From Aplectana chamaeleonis (Eukaryota; Nematoda; Chromadorea; Rhabditida; Cosmocercidae): DNA of 64,000 nt. Below, piece after piece: positions 32,796 through 43,912 of the stretch; position 1 is the first letter of the stretch; each line of letters opens with the position of its first letter. The notes beneath the pieces are model-generated. The model saw only the letters and a program-made list of their open reading frames with translations, did not search any database and was not told where the DNA came from. Both the position numbers and the translations under genes were made by a program. The stretch lies in the NCBI GenBank assembly GCA_029168955.1, contig JAPDOI010000132.1:1364001-1428000 (forward strand), given 5' to 3'.

Positions 32796-34518
32796 CTGGA
32801 ATGAATCCATGAAAAAACACTTGAATTCGTGAAACAGCATATGCAGTCATTTCCGTGTGTGACGGCCTAGCGGCAGACTGAAATGAGGAAGCTTTGCGGT
32901 TGCGTTGCAGTCAGACTAGACCCCCTTTCGACCTTTCGATTCATTTATAGCTTTGGCGTTCCGACGTATCCTCTGGTTTCAAGCCAGATTTACTCTGTTC
33001 CCTCGCGCGCTTGTGAGGAGCGAGGGTAGAGACAGCGAGAAAGTGTGGGGAGAAGGAGACGCAGCGTACTCGTGCAGACGCACGCGATGAACGGAAATAA
33101 ATCACACTCGGAAACAGAGGATATGTGAGGAAATACCCTCGGCAAAACGTCGTAATTCACATCATTCGAGGCGCGAGCGGCGCGCGCGATGCCTCAGCCC
33201 CCGTCTGCCCTCCGCTCTCTCACTGTCTCTAACCTCGGCTCCGCACCAGCACGCGTAGGAACCAGGGATGTGCGGAAATTTTTTGAAAAATTTCAGAAAA
33301 CAGAAAATCGAGTTTGCCAGAAAACAGAAGGGCCAAAACGGCCAGAAAACAGAAAACTTTCAGAAAAAATACCTATTGCATTTTAACTTAGCGAAGAGAG
33401 GATATAATTCTTGATACCTTTGTCATACTTGCAATATAACATCTACGGAACAGCATAGATGACCTATAAGGCATTGACAGTAGCAATGATGCGCCAGTGA
33501 CGGATACAACATCACTAAAGACACGCTGAGAGTCTTGGCCGAGAAGTAGCCCACCAGGCTCAACAACTGATCCTGTCGAGTATTTCTCGAGTATTTCTTG
33601 ATTATTCCTTGGCTGCTAGGTGGCTCCGACCATGTTGTTCGCGAAATAATTGAGGAATAACCGTGAAAACATGGTTAGTTGCACCGAAGGCGGTGTTGAC
33701 ATCCAAATCTGCCTCAACTTTGCGTCTTACACTCCCCTTTGAGAGCATTCTTTCGCGGCTGTTTCTCGACGACCATTATTTGACGCCTATTTCGCGGCAA
33801 CCACCTATTTTCCGTACACGTCCTTGTTCTCGGCTATTACGGGAAAATCAGGCATTTTATGGCTATTTATCGGCTATTGCTCGGCCAAAACTCTCAGAGC
33901 ACTCACCCGTATGGTAGAACGTCAGCACAATAAGGGTTGCATTCTAGGACAGACATCGGGTGCAACCCCTGTCAGCAGCAACTGCTGAGACAACTAACTG
34001 CAGCAGCTGCTGACAAGGGGAGGGCGAATTTGGGCTCTGCCCTGGGATGCTACCCCTATCGTTCCAAAGAACTACAATACGAGCGCGTTAGGAGGGTTCG
34101 CGATAAAAACGATTGTTGAATTTCCTCTATAGGAATGCAGGTCTGGTAATCACAAAACTGAAAATAAGGGAGAAGTTACATAAAAACGCACAAAAACAAG
34201 TCAGAACGGCTAATTGGTGGGTGTACGCACACCTCCGACTAGAAGGGTTTCTTATAAATGCGTTCTCCGCCTTCTATTTTGCCCCTGAAAAGTTAGTACT
34301 CTCTCGGTGTCCAGCAACTACTTTAAAAACAAAAGAATAGAAGACGACAAAACAAGCAATTGTAGAAATCTAGTTGATTGGGGCTGGCTGAGACCCAGCA
34401 ATAGCTTGTTTTTGAGCGTTTTTTTCTACGACTCTCCGCTTATTTTCACTTTTGTGATGACAACGCCTACCTTCTCAAAAAGATACCACAATTCATTTTT
34501 CTATCGCAAACCCTGCCC

Positions 34519-34954
34519 TTAAAGGCACAGTCCAACCTCAGGGGTTGAATTTGATATTACGGTCCACCCACCTTGTATGGCAACCCTGCCAAGCGCGAGA
34601 TCTTAACTCGTTAAAATAAGTAAGAAACCATAGGGAAAAAGTCGGCCCCGCCCCCAATACCCAGAAAACATTATCAAGCGGTTCGCCCCGAATAGGGAAC
34701 CAAATTCTTTGCAAACGGAAAAATTGGTTTGTGTGGCTATGTTCAAATTCAAAATGTGCAATAGCAGTGCTCTTGGTTCCCTTTACGGGGCGGTGTGCGC
34801 GGTTAGGCTTTTGGGGTGTTGTGGGCGGGGCCAAACTTCCCCTTAGTTTCTCTCTTATTTGAGCGAATTGAGATCTGGCGCTTGGCAGGGTTACCACTCA
34901 CGATGGCTGGATTACAATGTCAAATTTTACCCCTGGGGTTGGACTGTGCCTTTA
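34519..34954. mobile_element. MITE, TTAAAGGCACAGTCCAACCT family, inside the hAT element
   Basis: Left TTAAAGGCACAGTCCAACCT, right GGTTGGACTGTGCCTTTAGA. Cleanest copy of this family in the window. Confidence 0.7.
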
Positions 34955-35442
34955 GAGTTAGTGTTCACAATAATCTTCGATTTCGAGATTAATAGCTGAA
35001 TCGATTGTTTGGGTCCCGGGTAGAACACAAATGACGAAGGAATCGAGAAAAAAGCACCAGAAGGTCACGAAATCCTTTACTCTCATCCCACCTCTTTACT
35101 CTCACAGGAACTGTTCGTTGTGACAATGAAATGATTTGTGTGCCCGTCCTTTACAATTATTTGCTTTCTTTTGCTCCGTTCTTTTCTTCGGACCCTAACT
35201 AGTACTATTTTGCCTGGAATATTCCTCCATTTTCGACTGATCCCATTTTTTACCGATGACAACCACCGTGAACATGTTCATACAACTGGACAACTAGTCC
35301 AGGCCAGAGAATAATGTCACTGAAATAAGACGTTTTAGTGCGCTTCTCGCCGTTTCTTCGTAATTTCTGTAACACTCGGTGGGCAACGCCTTATTTTGAG
35401 TGGAAAACTCGGGAACGAAAATCATCGTGAACACTGCCTTTA
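34955..35442. mobile_element. MITE, AGTGTTCAC...GTGAACACTGCCTTTAA family, inside the hAT element
   Basis: GTGTTCACAATAATCTTCGA faces CGAAAATCATCGTGAACACT. It directly abuts the preceding MITE and shares its interior style with 17.98-18.92 kb. Confidence 0.6.
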
Positions 35443-35764
35443 ACAGCAATCGCTCCATTGAACACAAATAGTACCTCGTAACGAACTACATAAGCTGAGC
35501 TGTTCCACAGATCCGGATTTCGTTGATTTTTTCTGATTTTTTCCCTGTTTTTCGCAGATTTTTCAGAAAACAGAAATCAGAAACAGAGAGGCCAAAACGG
35601 CCATAAAACACAAAACAGACATTTCCGCACACCCCTGTTAGGAACCATGTTAATTTCGCCGTTTTATAGACTGAACTAGAAGGCGACGCGATCAAACGTT
35701 GAAGTAGTGGGTGTCATCAATTCTTGATCTCATGCCATACTTATATAGTCACTAATGTATTCAT

Positions 35765-36040
35765 ATGTACCACTCATGCACTGGTGTTCTTGAACTCAAC
35801 CACAGCTCGCCGTCAACTCGAGTAAGTCGTCATTTCGCAGCACCAAGCGTTTGGGTCCGCAATCTTTCAATAATGGCAAAGATCCAGCTCAACAAGGATA
35901 CGATTCATGTCACGATCTTCAGCAACACGGCCAACCCTGCCATATATCGCAGCAAGGACATCATCACCACCGCCATACCGACCCAAGCATTGCTCGATGT
36001 GGATCATAAGGAGGATCTTCTTGATGGTTCAAAAAAGTGA
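35765..36040 (+). other. Coding-like segment, strand uncertain
   Basis: A plus frame ends with AKIQLNKDTIHVTIFSNTAN, then KDIITTAIPTQALLDVDHKE, with GC-rich third positions typical of coding. The minus strand is equally open (AEDRDMNRILVELDL). Could be an exon or a transposon-protein fragment; unidentified. Confidence 0.25.
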
Positions 36041-36521
36041 CTCGAGACTACATTCCACGAGAGACCAGCTACGCTCTCAATGAGATGCGGAGCCTGATGA
36101 GCATGCGATAATTGGGAGTCTGTGCAATTGACATTCTGTCCGAATGAGACTGTCCGCAAACGTGGCCGGTGCGCGTGTCGAGCGACACACGCGAAGACAT
36201 TTTTTAACGAAGCTCTTCACGACGACACACTCTTCACTGATATACCGTTCACTGTTTTCACTATTTCAGGTGATTGATTAAAAACTCCGAAAAATGCCTT
36301 TGCGACGCCCGCTTGACGCGCACGCCTGACCGCGTAGGCGAACAGTCCCATTTGGGCCGTCTTAGCGTACCTATGGAGGGTCCTTCCTCCTATCTCCCAC
36401 CGAAACCTAACTGTGACAGAGATGGCCGCACGTTCGGTTCATGCCAGTACTGATTGTTGCAACACGTGCTCTTCACCAGGCTGACTATAGGACCACATGC
36501 TCCCTCTTGGAGCACATGATC

Positions 36522-36648
36522 CTATCGTTCATTGCGTTCGAGTTGACCTTGAGTCGTGATCAGGGTCAAAAGCACCAGTGCGTGATTCGAGAACTCATGT
36601 GAAACGTTGCGAAGTGTGATAGGATTCAGGAAATGCGTGAAGATACCT
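36522..36648 (-). CDS. Candidate terminal exon, unknown protein
   Basis: A minus-strand acceptor TCTCCCTTTCAG is followed by one base and 41 codons (GIFTHFLNPITLRNVSHEFS ... QLERNER) and TAG. It lies 300 bp downstream of the exon at 36948-37115 on the same strand, but the phase joins only if that exon uses an internal donor. No AATAAA seen nearby. Confidence 0.35.
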
Positions 36649-36947
36649 CTGAAAGGGAGACAGGATTCAGACCTGTGAAGACCTCCAGGACGAGTTGCTT
36701 CTAAAAGTTCTGAAATGGCTGAGAGCTCTGGATATCTAAGGTCTTTCAAATTTCCATGCCCTTCCAAATCCAACTTCTATTCCCAGACTAGCACGGTTAC
36801 ATTTTTCAGCTCCCGAAAAGTTGAAAATAATATCCGCTCAGCTCTGAACGCAGCATCGACTAATCTCCCAAAAAAAAATCCACCAAGTCAGCCAAGCGCA
36901 TAGCCTCTCCATATGAGATCAAAACTTGTGTGCCGCAACGCGATCTT

Positions 36948-37115
36948 TCACGCTGATAGATGTTTGTCTGCAGCTAGGCCTCCCCCAACACGAACGATCG
37001 AAGACAACAATGACGTAACCAACAGGCGGTAAGCGAGGTAATCAACAAAAGGCTCCGCTTTGAGATTGTCCTTTTCCTCGAGCTTGGCCAAGACAGCCTT
37101 CAACCTCGCAACTTC
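36948..37115 (-). CDS. Exon 4 of an unidentified coiled-coil protein gene (possible last exon)
   Basis: Acceptor TGATGATTCAG, then phase-0 frame EVARLKAVLAKLEEKDNLKA continuing EPFVDYLAYRLL and ending in TGA after 55 codons. The heptad-like start continues the helix encoded by the preceding exon (KKVTEKLKAQKE). The last 20 codons are less typical; a donor at GTTACG (after codon 32) and splicing to a further exon is possible. Confidence 0.55.
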   Translation of the reverse strand, partial: EVARLKAVLAKLEEKDNLKAEPFVDYLAYRLLVTSLLSSIVRVGGGLAADKHLSA

Positions 37116-37361
37116 CTGAATCATCACACATATTCACACTCATACTTCGGAGTCAGTGCAATTGAGGAAGGAACTAGATGAATTTTCAAAAACAAATATG
37201 GTGCGTGGCTTCATTCTCTAACAATCTCGCTTGCCGACAGCGGTTCGATAGAATTCCATCTCATAAAATGTTTCTGTTGACAACTAAAGCAGGGCGTTCA
37301 CCATGGGACACCGGCCTGTAGCCCAGGAAAACCTGCCGGTCCTCTCTATTTGGATCCAATT

Positions 37362-38214
37362 ACTCTGAGAGAATTTTTGGCGCTAGTACCGTGATGCTCC
37401 CACGATCCGCGTTCGTTCCGCGATAGTCACCCAATTGACTCATCCGTTGGCATTCTCGTTCTCGTACCGTGATGGTTGCGCAATCTTTGAGGTTTACCGC
37501 GCTAGTACCGTGGTGCCCTCGCGATCCGCGACGGTACCGTGATCGTTTCCCCCGGTTCCGCGTTCTCATGATAAGCAGATTTGTAAAGCAGCACGGAATA
37601 CAGCAAGAGAACCCCCTTATAGCTTCGTGTTGACCTGATAGGCAACACTCGCTCGGAAGAAACATCGACGAGAGGGCATAAATGCGGTACGATTAGGGGT
37701 AGAGGGTGGCAGGATCTCGCGACCGTCCCGCGATAGTTCCGGGCTCGATTCATCGCGGTTCCGCGATGTAACAACCCGAATACATCAATTTATAGACACG
37801 ATTTGCCCTTAGGTTGAAGCTGGTAGAATCTCGCGATCGTTCCGTGATAGGCCCAGGCACGATTTACCGTGTGCAGCCGGATTAGCCAATCCGGATATTA
37901 CTCAAATAATAAGTGAAAAGGGAAGGAACGATTTTGATGGCTGCTGACTGCCTTCGTATGGTGTAGACGATGGTCTATTACGACGTCTGCAGAAATTGGA
38001 AATGTACTCTGAGAGAATCCCCGCGATCGTTCAAGGATAGGGAAATCGCGGGTCCGCAATAGAGCATCGATGAACGAACGAAGTACGCTCTCTGTTTGAG
38101 ACTGGCAGATTCTTGCGATCGTTCCGCGGTTGCTCCATGCTAGTATCCTCTCGGCCCCTACCAGAAACCGAGGGGATCCTATCCGTGAACGATCGAGGGG
38201 GATTCTCTCAGAGT
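37362..38214. mobile_element. GC-rich element with ACTCTGAGAGAATC ends (copy 1, disrupted)
   Basis: Shares its order with 62.73-63.94 kb: GCGCTAGTACCGTGATGCTC, GACTCATCCGTT, TTATAGCTTCGTGTTGA, GAGACTGGCAGA, CCCTACCAGAAACCGAGGGG. The right end is GATTCTCTCAGAGT. The body is built of loosely repeated CGCGATCGTTCCGCGATAG motifs. A fold-back (37863-38357) interrupts and overruns its 3' part. Confidence 0.65.
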
Positions 38215-38357
38215 ACATTTCCAATTTCTGCAGACGTCGTAATAGACCATCGTCTACACCATACGAAGGCAGTCAGCAGTCATCAAAATCATTCCTTCCC
38301 TTTTCACTTATTATTTGGGTAACACCCGGATTGGCTGATCCGGCTGCACACGGTAAA
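37863..38357. mobile_element. Fold-back with TTTACCGTGTGCAGCCGGAT ends
   Basis: Arms of about 170 bp are near-perfect inverted repeats (TTTACCGTGTGCAGCCGGAT; AAGGCAGTCAGCAGTCATCA on the right arm). The 150-bp centre is the 3' end of the GC-rich element, so the arms flank a captured or pre-existing piece of it. Confidence 0.65.
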
Positions 38358-38399
38358 GAAAAGTCAAGAATGATATGCTGCATGTCGGAGCTAAATTTT

Positions 38400-39850
38400 C
38401 ATAGTCAGTAGAGAGAAGAAAGGGCGAGCGAGGGTAGGGGAGACAGAAAGAGCATCGTAAGCGTTCAAGGACGAGGTCGCTTGATGAATTTGGCTCCAAG
38501 AAATGAAACTAGAGTCTGGTTGGTTTCAAGTGAACTCCTATCTTCGGTTATCCCAGCGCGGAGCGGTTGCTTTTTCGCCGGAACCTCCTTATCACTAGTT
38601 ATATTTCACCAAGGCTCACCGCTCCGCTGCTGGTGATAATCGAAATTCATAGGTCACTAGGAGTTTGCCAGAGTCCAACTATCTCGGGTCACTGACGCGT
38701 TTAAGGTTCAAAACCTTCCGAAGGGCCCCGATCGCCGGTTAATGGGCGGATCGAGATCGATGACGCAAGAAGTGTCAACCACTAGCACACTGCGAGCCCC
38801 CAATTGGTCGTAATACGCTTCCAACTAGTGTATCTCGATGGGATGAGAGGCTCCTTAGCAGCAACCTGTGCTGCTAAGAAGCAAAACTTTTTTCGCACCC
38901 TTGCACGTGTTCCTCTCGTACAATAGCGTGCGACACAAAACCGTAGGAGCGTTCGAAGTATCGCACTTCCGATAGGAGCAGGGTCGCCCACAGCAAAGAT
39001 ACCGCACCTGCCGCATAAGCAAAAAGAGCAGCATCCCCGCCACAGTCCACTAATATGCTTCCCTTGCTGTGGACCACAGGAGACCCTTCAGCGGACAAAA
39101 ATTGCCTTCCAAACACTCATTCAAAAAAATCTTCTGCGAACAGGAGGAACTTTTGCCTCACCCATAGCGACACCACGGCAGCATGTGCTGTCAATGTGGA
39201 GGAGCGCACAACATCAAATCATCGGAGCGTTCAAAAGATTGCTCCTTCAATTGGAGCAGAGTCTGTGACAGAAAAATGTCAGCTCTGCCGGAGTAAAGAA
39301 CAAGGACATCATCGTTGTCGCCGCCCACTACGAGGCTTCCCTCACGGTGGAGCATGAGGGAAACCCCCACAGCGGCCAGAAATCGTGTGAGAATGACTCG
39401 ATGTTACCTATCATGAGCAGCCTCAGAGATGGAGACCCTGTACGCCAAGTCGGTTGGATACCTATAGAATGATATGCTCTATGAGGAGCATAGTGGCTCT
39501 TTTGTCGCGCAAGACGTCATGTGGTCGAATTAGTAGCGTACCATGGTCGAGTTGAACATCTGGTGTTGCAGATCGAGCTTACATTGCATGCGATCACGTG
39601 CTGCTGGAGGAGCAGGTTATCTACTTACGTTCAAACCGCCTTTTGGTCAAGTTGAGAGTGTAGCGTGGCCAATTCCAGCCCCTAGTAAGTGATAGCAGGT
39701 CAATATGAGAGCTGCGCAACTGTAACACAGCGAGGCAACACGCAGCCGCCGCATGCATGCCTGTTGACTAGAGGTGACTCACCTTCGGCAAACAAAACTG
39801 ATTTCGCACAAATGAAGAGATGCCCTGCATGAGAATGCAACTAACACCTT
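38400..39850. other. Stretch with a small fold-back and no supported gene
   Basis: 38512-38670 is an imperfect hairpin (GCGGAGCGGTTGC / TCACCGCTCCGCTGC). At 39160-39320 a plus frame holds CCQCGGAHNI and another frame CQLCRSKEQGHHRC, reminiscent of retrotransposon gag zinc knuckles, but frames are broken and I do not call a gene. Confidence 0.3.
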
Positions 39851-39852
39851 AC

Positions 39853-39912
39853 CTCCTTTTGAGCTTTCAATTTCTCAGTTACTTTCTTCTCGAAGTCCTC
39901 TATGGGAACTCC
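39853..39912 (-). CDS. Exon 3 of an unidentified coiled-coil protein gene
   Basis: A 60-nt phase-0 exon: acceptor TGTTTCAG, 20 codons GVPIEDFEKKVTEKLKAQKE, donor GTAAGG. Separated by a 70-bp intron from the upstream exon, a typical nematode intron size. Basic/acidic alternation predicts a helix. Confidence 0.75.
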
Positions 39913-39982
39913 CTGAAACAAATACACTGAAAACAATAATAAAAACTCAATGGAAAAACAACTCCAAATGGACCACACTAAC

Positions 39983-40051
39983 CTCACGGCGGATGTTATT
40001 CTGGTAGTCCGCAAACAGATCCTTGAATCGCTGAGTCGGTTCGAAGGAAAA
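39983..40051 (-). CDS. Exon 2 of an unidentified coiled-coil protein gene
   Basis: A 69-nt phase-0 exon between CTTCTATAG and GTTAGT, 23 codons beginning FSFEPTQRFKDLFADYQNNI and ending RRE. Both junctions keep the reading frame with neighbours. No family recognised; the residues are those of a soluble helical protein. Confidence 0.75.
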
Positions 40052-40095
40052 CTATAGAAGATAGTGTATGTTCAGAGTCCAGGACGATTCACTAC

Positions 40096-40383
40096 CAGGG
40101 ATGAGCAGGGCTGCGACTCGGAGCCACGAGAGTGAGGAGGGGGTAGTAAAATATCTGGGGAACTTTTGAAAAAAAAATCAAATCGGGGACGGGGCTCGTA
40201 CGATTTGACCAAATTTTACCGCAATGTTGAACTTTTCCCAACTTTTCGATTCTCAAAGAGCTCAACGAATTTTTCATCTCAAGGTGGGGTCGAAAAATTT
40301 TAGAAAATCTTCAGAAACTTTGGTCAACGGGGACTGGGGTCGTAGCTCAGTCAGAAATTGGCGCAACGGCCTGCTCAACCCTG
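40096..40383. mobile_element. hAT-like MITE, CAGGGWTGAGCAGG family (copy 2), in an intron
   Basis: CAGGGATGAGCAGGGCTGCG and (minus) CAGGGTTGAGCAGGCCGTTG are the ends. Flanks TTCACTAC and TTCATTAC match at 7 of 8 bases, an 8-bp target duplication. It lies between exons 40414-40485 and 39983-40051. Confidence 0.75.
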
Positions 40384-40413
40384 TTCATTACAGGTCTGTG
40401 AGTTTATACTTAC

Positions 40414-40485
40414 ACCTTCGAGCGAAGCTGGACAGTAGTCTTCATGCGGATAATTTACGAATGAATCGAACTTCTCCTGGGCGCT
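40414..40485 (-). CDS. Exon 1 (of those found) of an unidentified coiled-coil protein gene
   Basis: A 72-nt phase-0 exon after ATTTTGACAG and before GTAAGT, 24 codons beginning SAQEKFDSFVNYPHEDYCPA. Together with the three exons downstream (40051-39983, 39912-39853, 37115-36948) it gives a continuous chain of about 120 residues, low in hydrophobics at first and coiled-coil-like later. It lacks a start codon, so 5' exons must lie above 40.5 kb, perhaps in the GC-rich zone at 43.2 kb. A hAT MITE (40096-40383) sits in the intron before exon 2. Confidence 0.7.
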
Positions 40486-40911
40486 CTGTCAAAATATATT
40501 TAGGCATACAAACCACATGAATATTGAAATACATTGAGTATTCAAATGATATGAAGACCAGAAATCAAATTTTTCAAAATTTCAGATCTTTTCCCTAAGA
40601 TTCCTATATTTTTGATATTTTTGCGCTTTTAACAGTGCGTTTTCTCATCTTTTTAGACAATGACCTTATGTATACTCAGACAATGAGAGCGGAGGACAGC
40701 TGGTGAAAGTTCGCAAGATGCTCAACAGCTGGATGACCTCTGGCATTTAGCTGACCGATGGCAAATAAAAGGCCGACAGTTGGCATAGACTCATCATGTA
40801 AGGTAATGCCTAGCGAATAAGTGTCAGTTGCCTAACAGCTAGGAGATAACTGACATCGAGCTGGCAATAGACAATTGCGAGGCCACAGCTGGCTCATCCT
40901 TGTCATCTCAG

Positions 40912-42738
40912 GTAGCTTATTTAGTCCTTTACGAGGTACTATTTGTGCTCAATGTGCGATTGCTGTTAAAGGCAGCATACACGCTCAGTGATAACGAAAA
41001 ACCGTAAAAAATCCACTGAAATGAAGATATAACGGTTTGTTCTATATTGGCACGGAAGTGGACGAGTTGTACCGCATTGGCTGAAATAGCAGAGCTAGCG
41101 ACAAATTTGTTGGGATAACGACGCTAATGTACTCGTACGACCCTTTCTGGAACTTTTACGACCTTAGAAGCGTGAAAAATGAGCCAAAATGACCGTAATC
41201 GAGCATTGAACATTTGTATTGACGGGCGGAGCCCGTATCGATGGGCGGGGAAAGGATGATTTGGTGACTCAATACGGCTCAAATACGGTAATTTTAACTC
41301 ATTTTCAACTTCCAACTTCGTGAGGGCTCTTCTAATGCCCATACGACCCCACTAATGTAGTTATCTCAACAACTTTTGCGAGCGTGTATGCTGTCTTTGA
41401 GGGCAGGGTTAGCAATAAAAAAAAGTTAATTGTGGTATCTTTTTGAGAAGGTAGGCCTGGTCATCACAAAAGTGAAAATAAGTGGAAAGTCGGAGGAAAA
41501 ACGCTCAAAAACAAGCTAGTGCTGGGTCTCAGCCCGCCCCAAATTAACTAGATTTCTACAATTGCTTGTTTTGCCGTCTTTTATTCTGCATTTAAAGTAG
41601 TTGCTAGACACTAAGCTAGAGACTACTAACCTTTTAAGCGGCAAAATAGAAGGCGGAAAATACGCGTTTATAAAAAAAACATGTTAGTTGGGGGTGTGCG
41701 TACACCCACCATTTACCCGTTCTGACTTATTTTTGTGCGTTCTCCATGCAACTTCATGTCATTTATTCATTTATCATGTCATTTTATTCATTTATCACAT
41801 GTCATTTATTTTTACTTTTGTGATGACCAGAGCTGCATTCTTATGAAAAAACCAACAATCGTTTTTACCGCGAGCCCTGCTAACACACTCGCAGGTTAGT
41901 ACTTTGGCACGATTGGGGTAGCATCCCAGGGCAGAGCACGAATTCAACCTCCCCTTGTCGGCAGCTGCTGCAGTTAGTTGTTCGCAGCAGCTGCTCGACA
42001 CAGCGAGTGGTTGAACCAGATGTCTGTCCTAGGATGCAACCCTTATTGTGCTGACGTTCTACCATACGGGTGAGTGCTCTGAGAGTTTTGGCCGAGCAAT
42101 AGCCGATAAATAGCCACAAAATGCCTGATTTTCCCGTAATAGCCGAGAACAAGGACGTGTACGGAAAATAGGTGGTTGCCGCGAAATAGGCGTCAAATAA
42201 TGGTCGTCGAGAAACAGCCGCGAAAGAATGCTCTCAAAGGGGAGTGTAAGACGCATTGTTGAGGCAGATTTGGATGTCAACACCGCCGTAGGTTCAACTA
42301 CCCATGTTTTCTCGGTTATTCCTCGATTATTTCGCGAACAACATGGTCGCAGCCACCTAGCAGCCAAGGAATAATCAAGAAGTACTCGAGAATCTGCTCG
42401 ACAGAATCAGTTGTTGAGCCTGGTGGGCTATTTCTCAGCCAGGACTCTTGGCGTGTCTTTAATGATCTTATATCCGTCATTAACGCGTCCTTGCTACTAT
42501 CAATGCCTTATAGGTCATCTGTGCAGTTCCGTAGATATTATATTTAAAGTATGACAAAGGTATTCATAATTACATCCTCTCTTCACCTGAAGAAAGTTCA
42601 AATTCAATGAGTATTTTTTTCTGAAAATTTCTTGATTTCTGATTTCTGTTTTCTGGCCGTTTTGGCCTTTCTGTTTTCTGACAAACTCGATTTTCTGTTT
42701 TCTGAAATTTTTTTAAAAAGAATTTCCGCACATCCCTG
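40912..42738. mobile_element. Second copy of the 33.3-kb hAT element, reversed and truncated
   Basis: The right edge TTTCCGCACATCCCTG (42723-42738) is the element's left terminus in reverse; homology then follows the first copy down to its AACAGCAATCG junction at about 40,960 and ends near 40,912, so its other terminus is missing. It carries a different MITE from the first copy at the same internal site. Confidence 0.7.
40968..41398. mobile_element. MITE, AAAGGCAGCATACACGCTCA family, inside the reversed hAT copy
   Basis: AAAGGCAGCATACACGCTCA and GCGAGCGTGTATGCTGTCTT are the inverted ends. Internal CGGGCGGAGCCCG hairpin near 41,225. Confidence 0.65.
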
Positions 42739-42819
42739 ATTGGCAATCACTCCTTGAATTCTCCGAACACATGAAAACAGCACTCCATCGACGTTTAACC
42801 GACCAGTAGCATTCGCCTT

Positions 42820-43450
42820 ATCTCAGATCATTACCGGTCTTCCATAGGACTGGTAGACGGAAGTCAAGCAAATGTTCAACAGTGGGAGAATAGTTCGGGT
42901 AACAAGAAAAATGATAGCTGCGGACACCTCAGCAGACTGCGCTGCGTCGTGTGCGCCCACGAGAAATGTGGCGATCGATCGGAGCATGCGACAGGCACGC
43001 GCTACCCTGAGTGGTCCGCAGCTATTCCTTTCGCGGATAAACCCACCATACCAGATAGTGGCAGAGAGGCTGCCGCGGTCGGCCAGCGTTCTGACGGACC
43101 GCAGGTTAAAAGCTGGCTGGCACCGGGGTCCACCAATCAAATCGTCTGAGTGTGCAGTAACTGTATTAGCAGAGCCTACGCTTCGCGGATAACATCGTCC
43201 TGGGGTGCGTTCAAAGAACATTCCTATGACAAAAGACTTCCATGGAAACGTAGCCACGGCCGCGTGGAAGCAAATTACAGTCATAATTCGTCGCCATGGG
43301 TTGCCGGAGAACTCACACCCGAGCGCACCCCAGACAGCGCGATGACGTCACAGGCGGCGGCGAGCGTCTCGTTGTCGTGCATTCTCCCTCTCTCACCTTT
43401 GCGGCCGTTCACCCAGGAGGGCAAACGGGGGAATAGTAGGGATGAAATGG
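42820..43450. other. GC-rich region open on both strands, possible promoter or 5' exon
   Basis: Long frames exist on plus (42872-43192) and minus (42823-43284), with no recognisable domain. On the minus strand a CRE-like TGACGTCA (about 43343) and an X-box-like GTTTCCATGGAAG (about 43240) sit upstream of the 40.5-kb gene. Function uncertain. Confidence 0.25.
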
Positions 43451-43912
43451 GCCACTGAATTCACCGCAGGGTGTGAATATCAGAAGTGCAGGATGTAACT
43501 GGTTACAAAAAGTATATTCTGGTTGCCATTGAAGCTTTATAGTGTCTTAAATGTCATATAACTGACTAAATGGATTGTCCCTCCACTAAAATCGCAAACG
43601 TTTCATATTCATGGTTCAATTCTAGGGAGTCAATCAAGATAACTATACGTTGACGAGCCTGATATCGAGCGACTATTATGGGGTGAAAAGATTATAGTTG
43701 GGGGTGTGTATACAAGTCTGTTGGTACCTGCTCGTTGGTGCCTCTGCTTCTACTGAACCCAGCAGACGTTTGAGTGTACACAGGGAACGTTCGAGCGATA
43801 TAGCGTGCACAACTATATCGCGAAAGTATCCCGCACATTGCATAAAGGTGTCGCCGTCCGGCACACTAAGGCCTCTGGTCCATAACACCTTAGGATCCGT
43901 ACCTAGGGAGTC

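Larger units (their letters stand above)
33263..35637. mobile_element. hAT-like element with CAGGGATGTGCGGAAA ends (complete, 2.4 kb)
   Basis: Ends CAGGGATGTGCGGAAA and (minus) CAGGGGTGTGCGGAAA; subterminal CCAAAACGGCC and AGAAAACAG blocks are inverted. Flanks GTAGGAAC and TTAGGAAC match at 7 of 8, the length typical of hAT duplications. No transposase frame survives. Two MITEs are inserted side by side (34.52-35.44). The left 1.25 kb is repeated in reverse at 41.4-42.74 kb. Confidence 0.75.

Noticed and set aside
32673..32900. Two 25-nt introns (GTGAGTTG...TATCAG and GTGTTTTT...TTCCAG)
   Set aside because: Far below the normal nematode minimum, and joining across the second one gives an immediate stop; coincidence of GT and AG is more likely.
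36083..36100. Hammerhead-like CTGATGAG...CGATAA
   Set aside because: The GAAA core is altered and there are no flanking stems.
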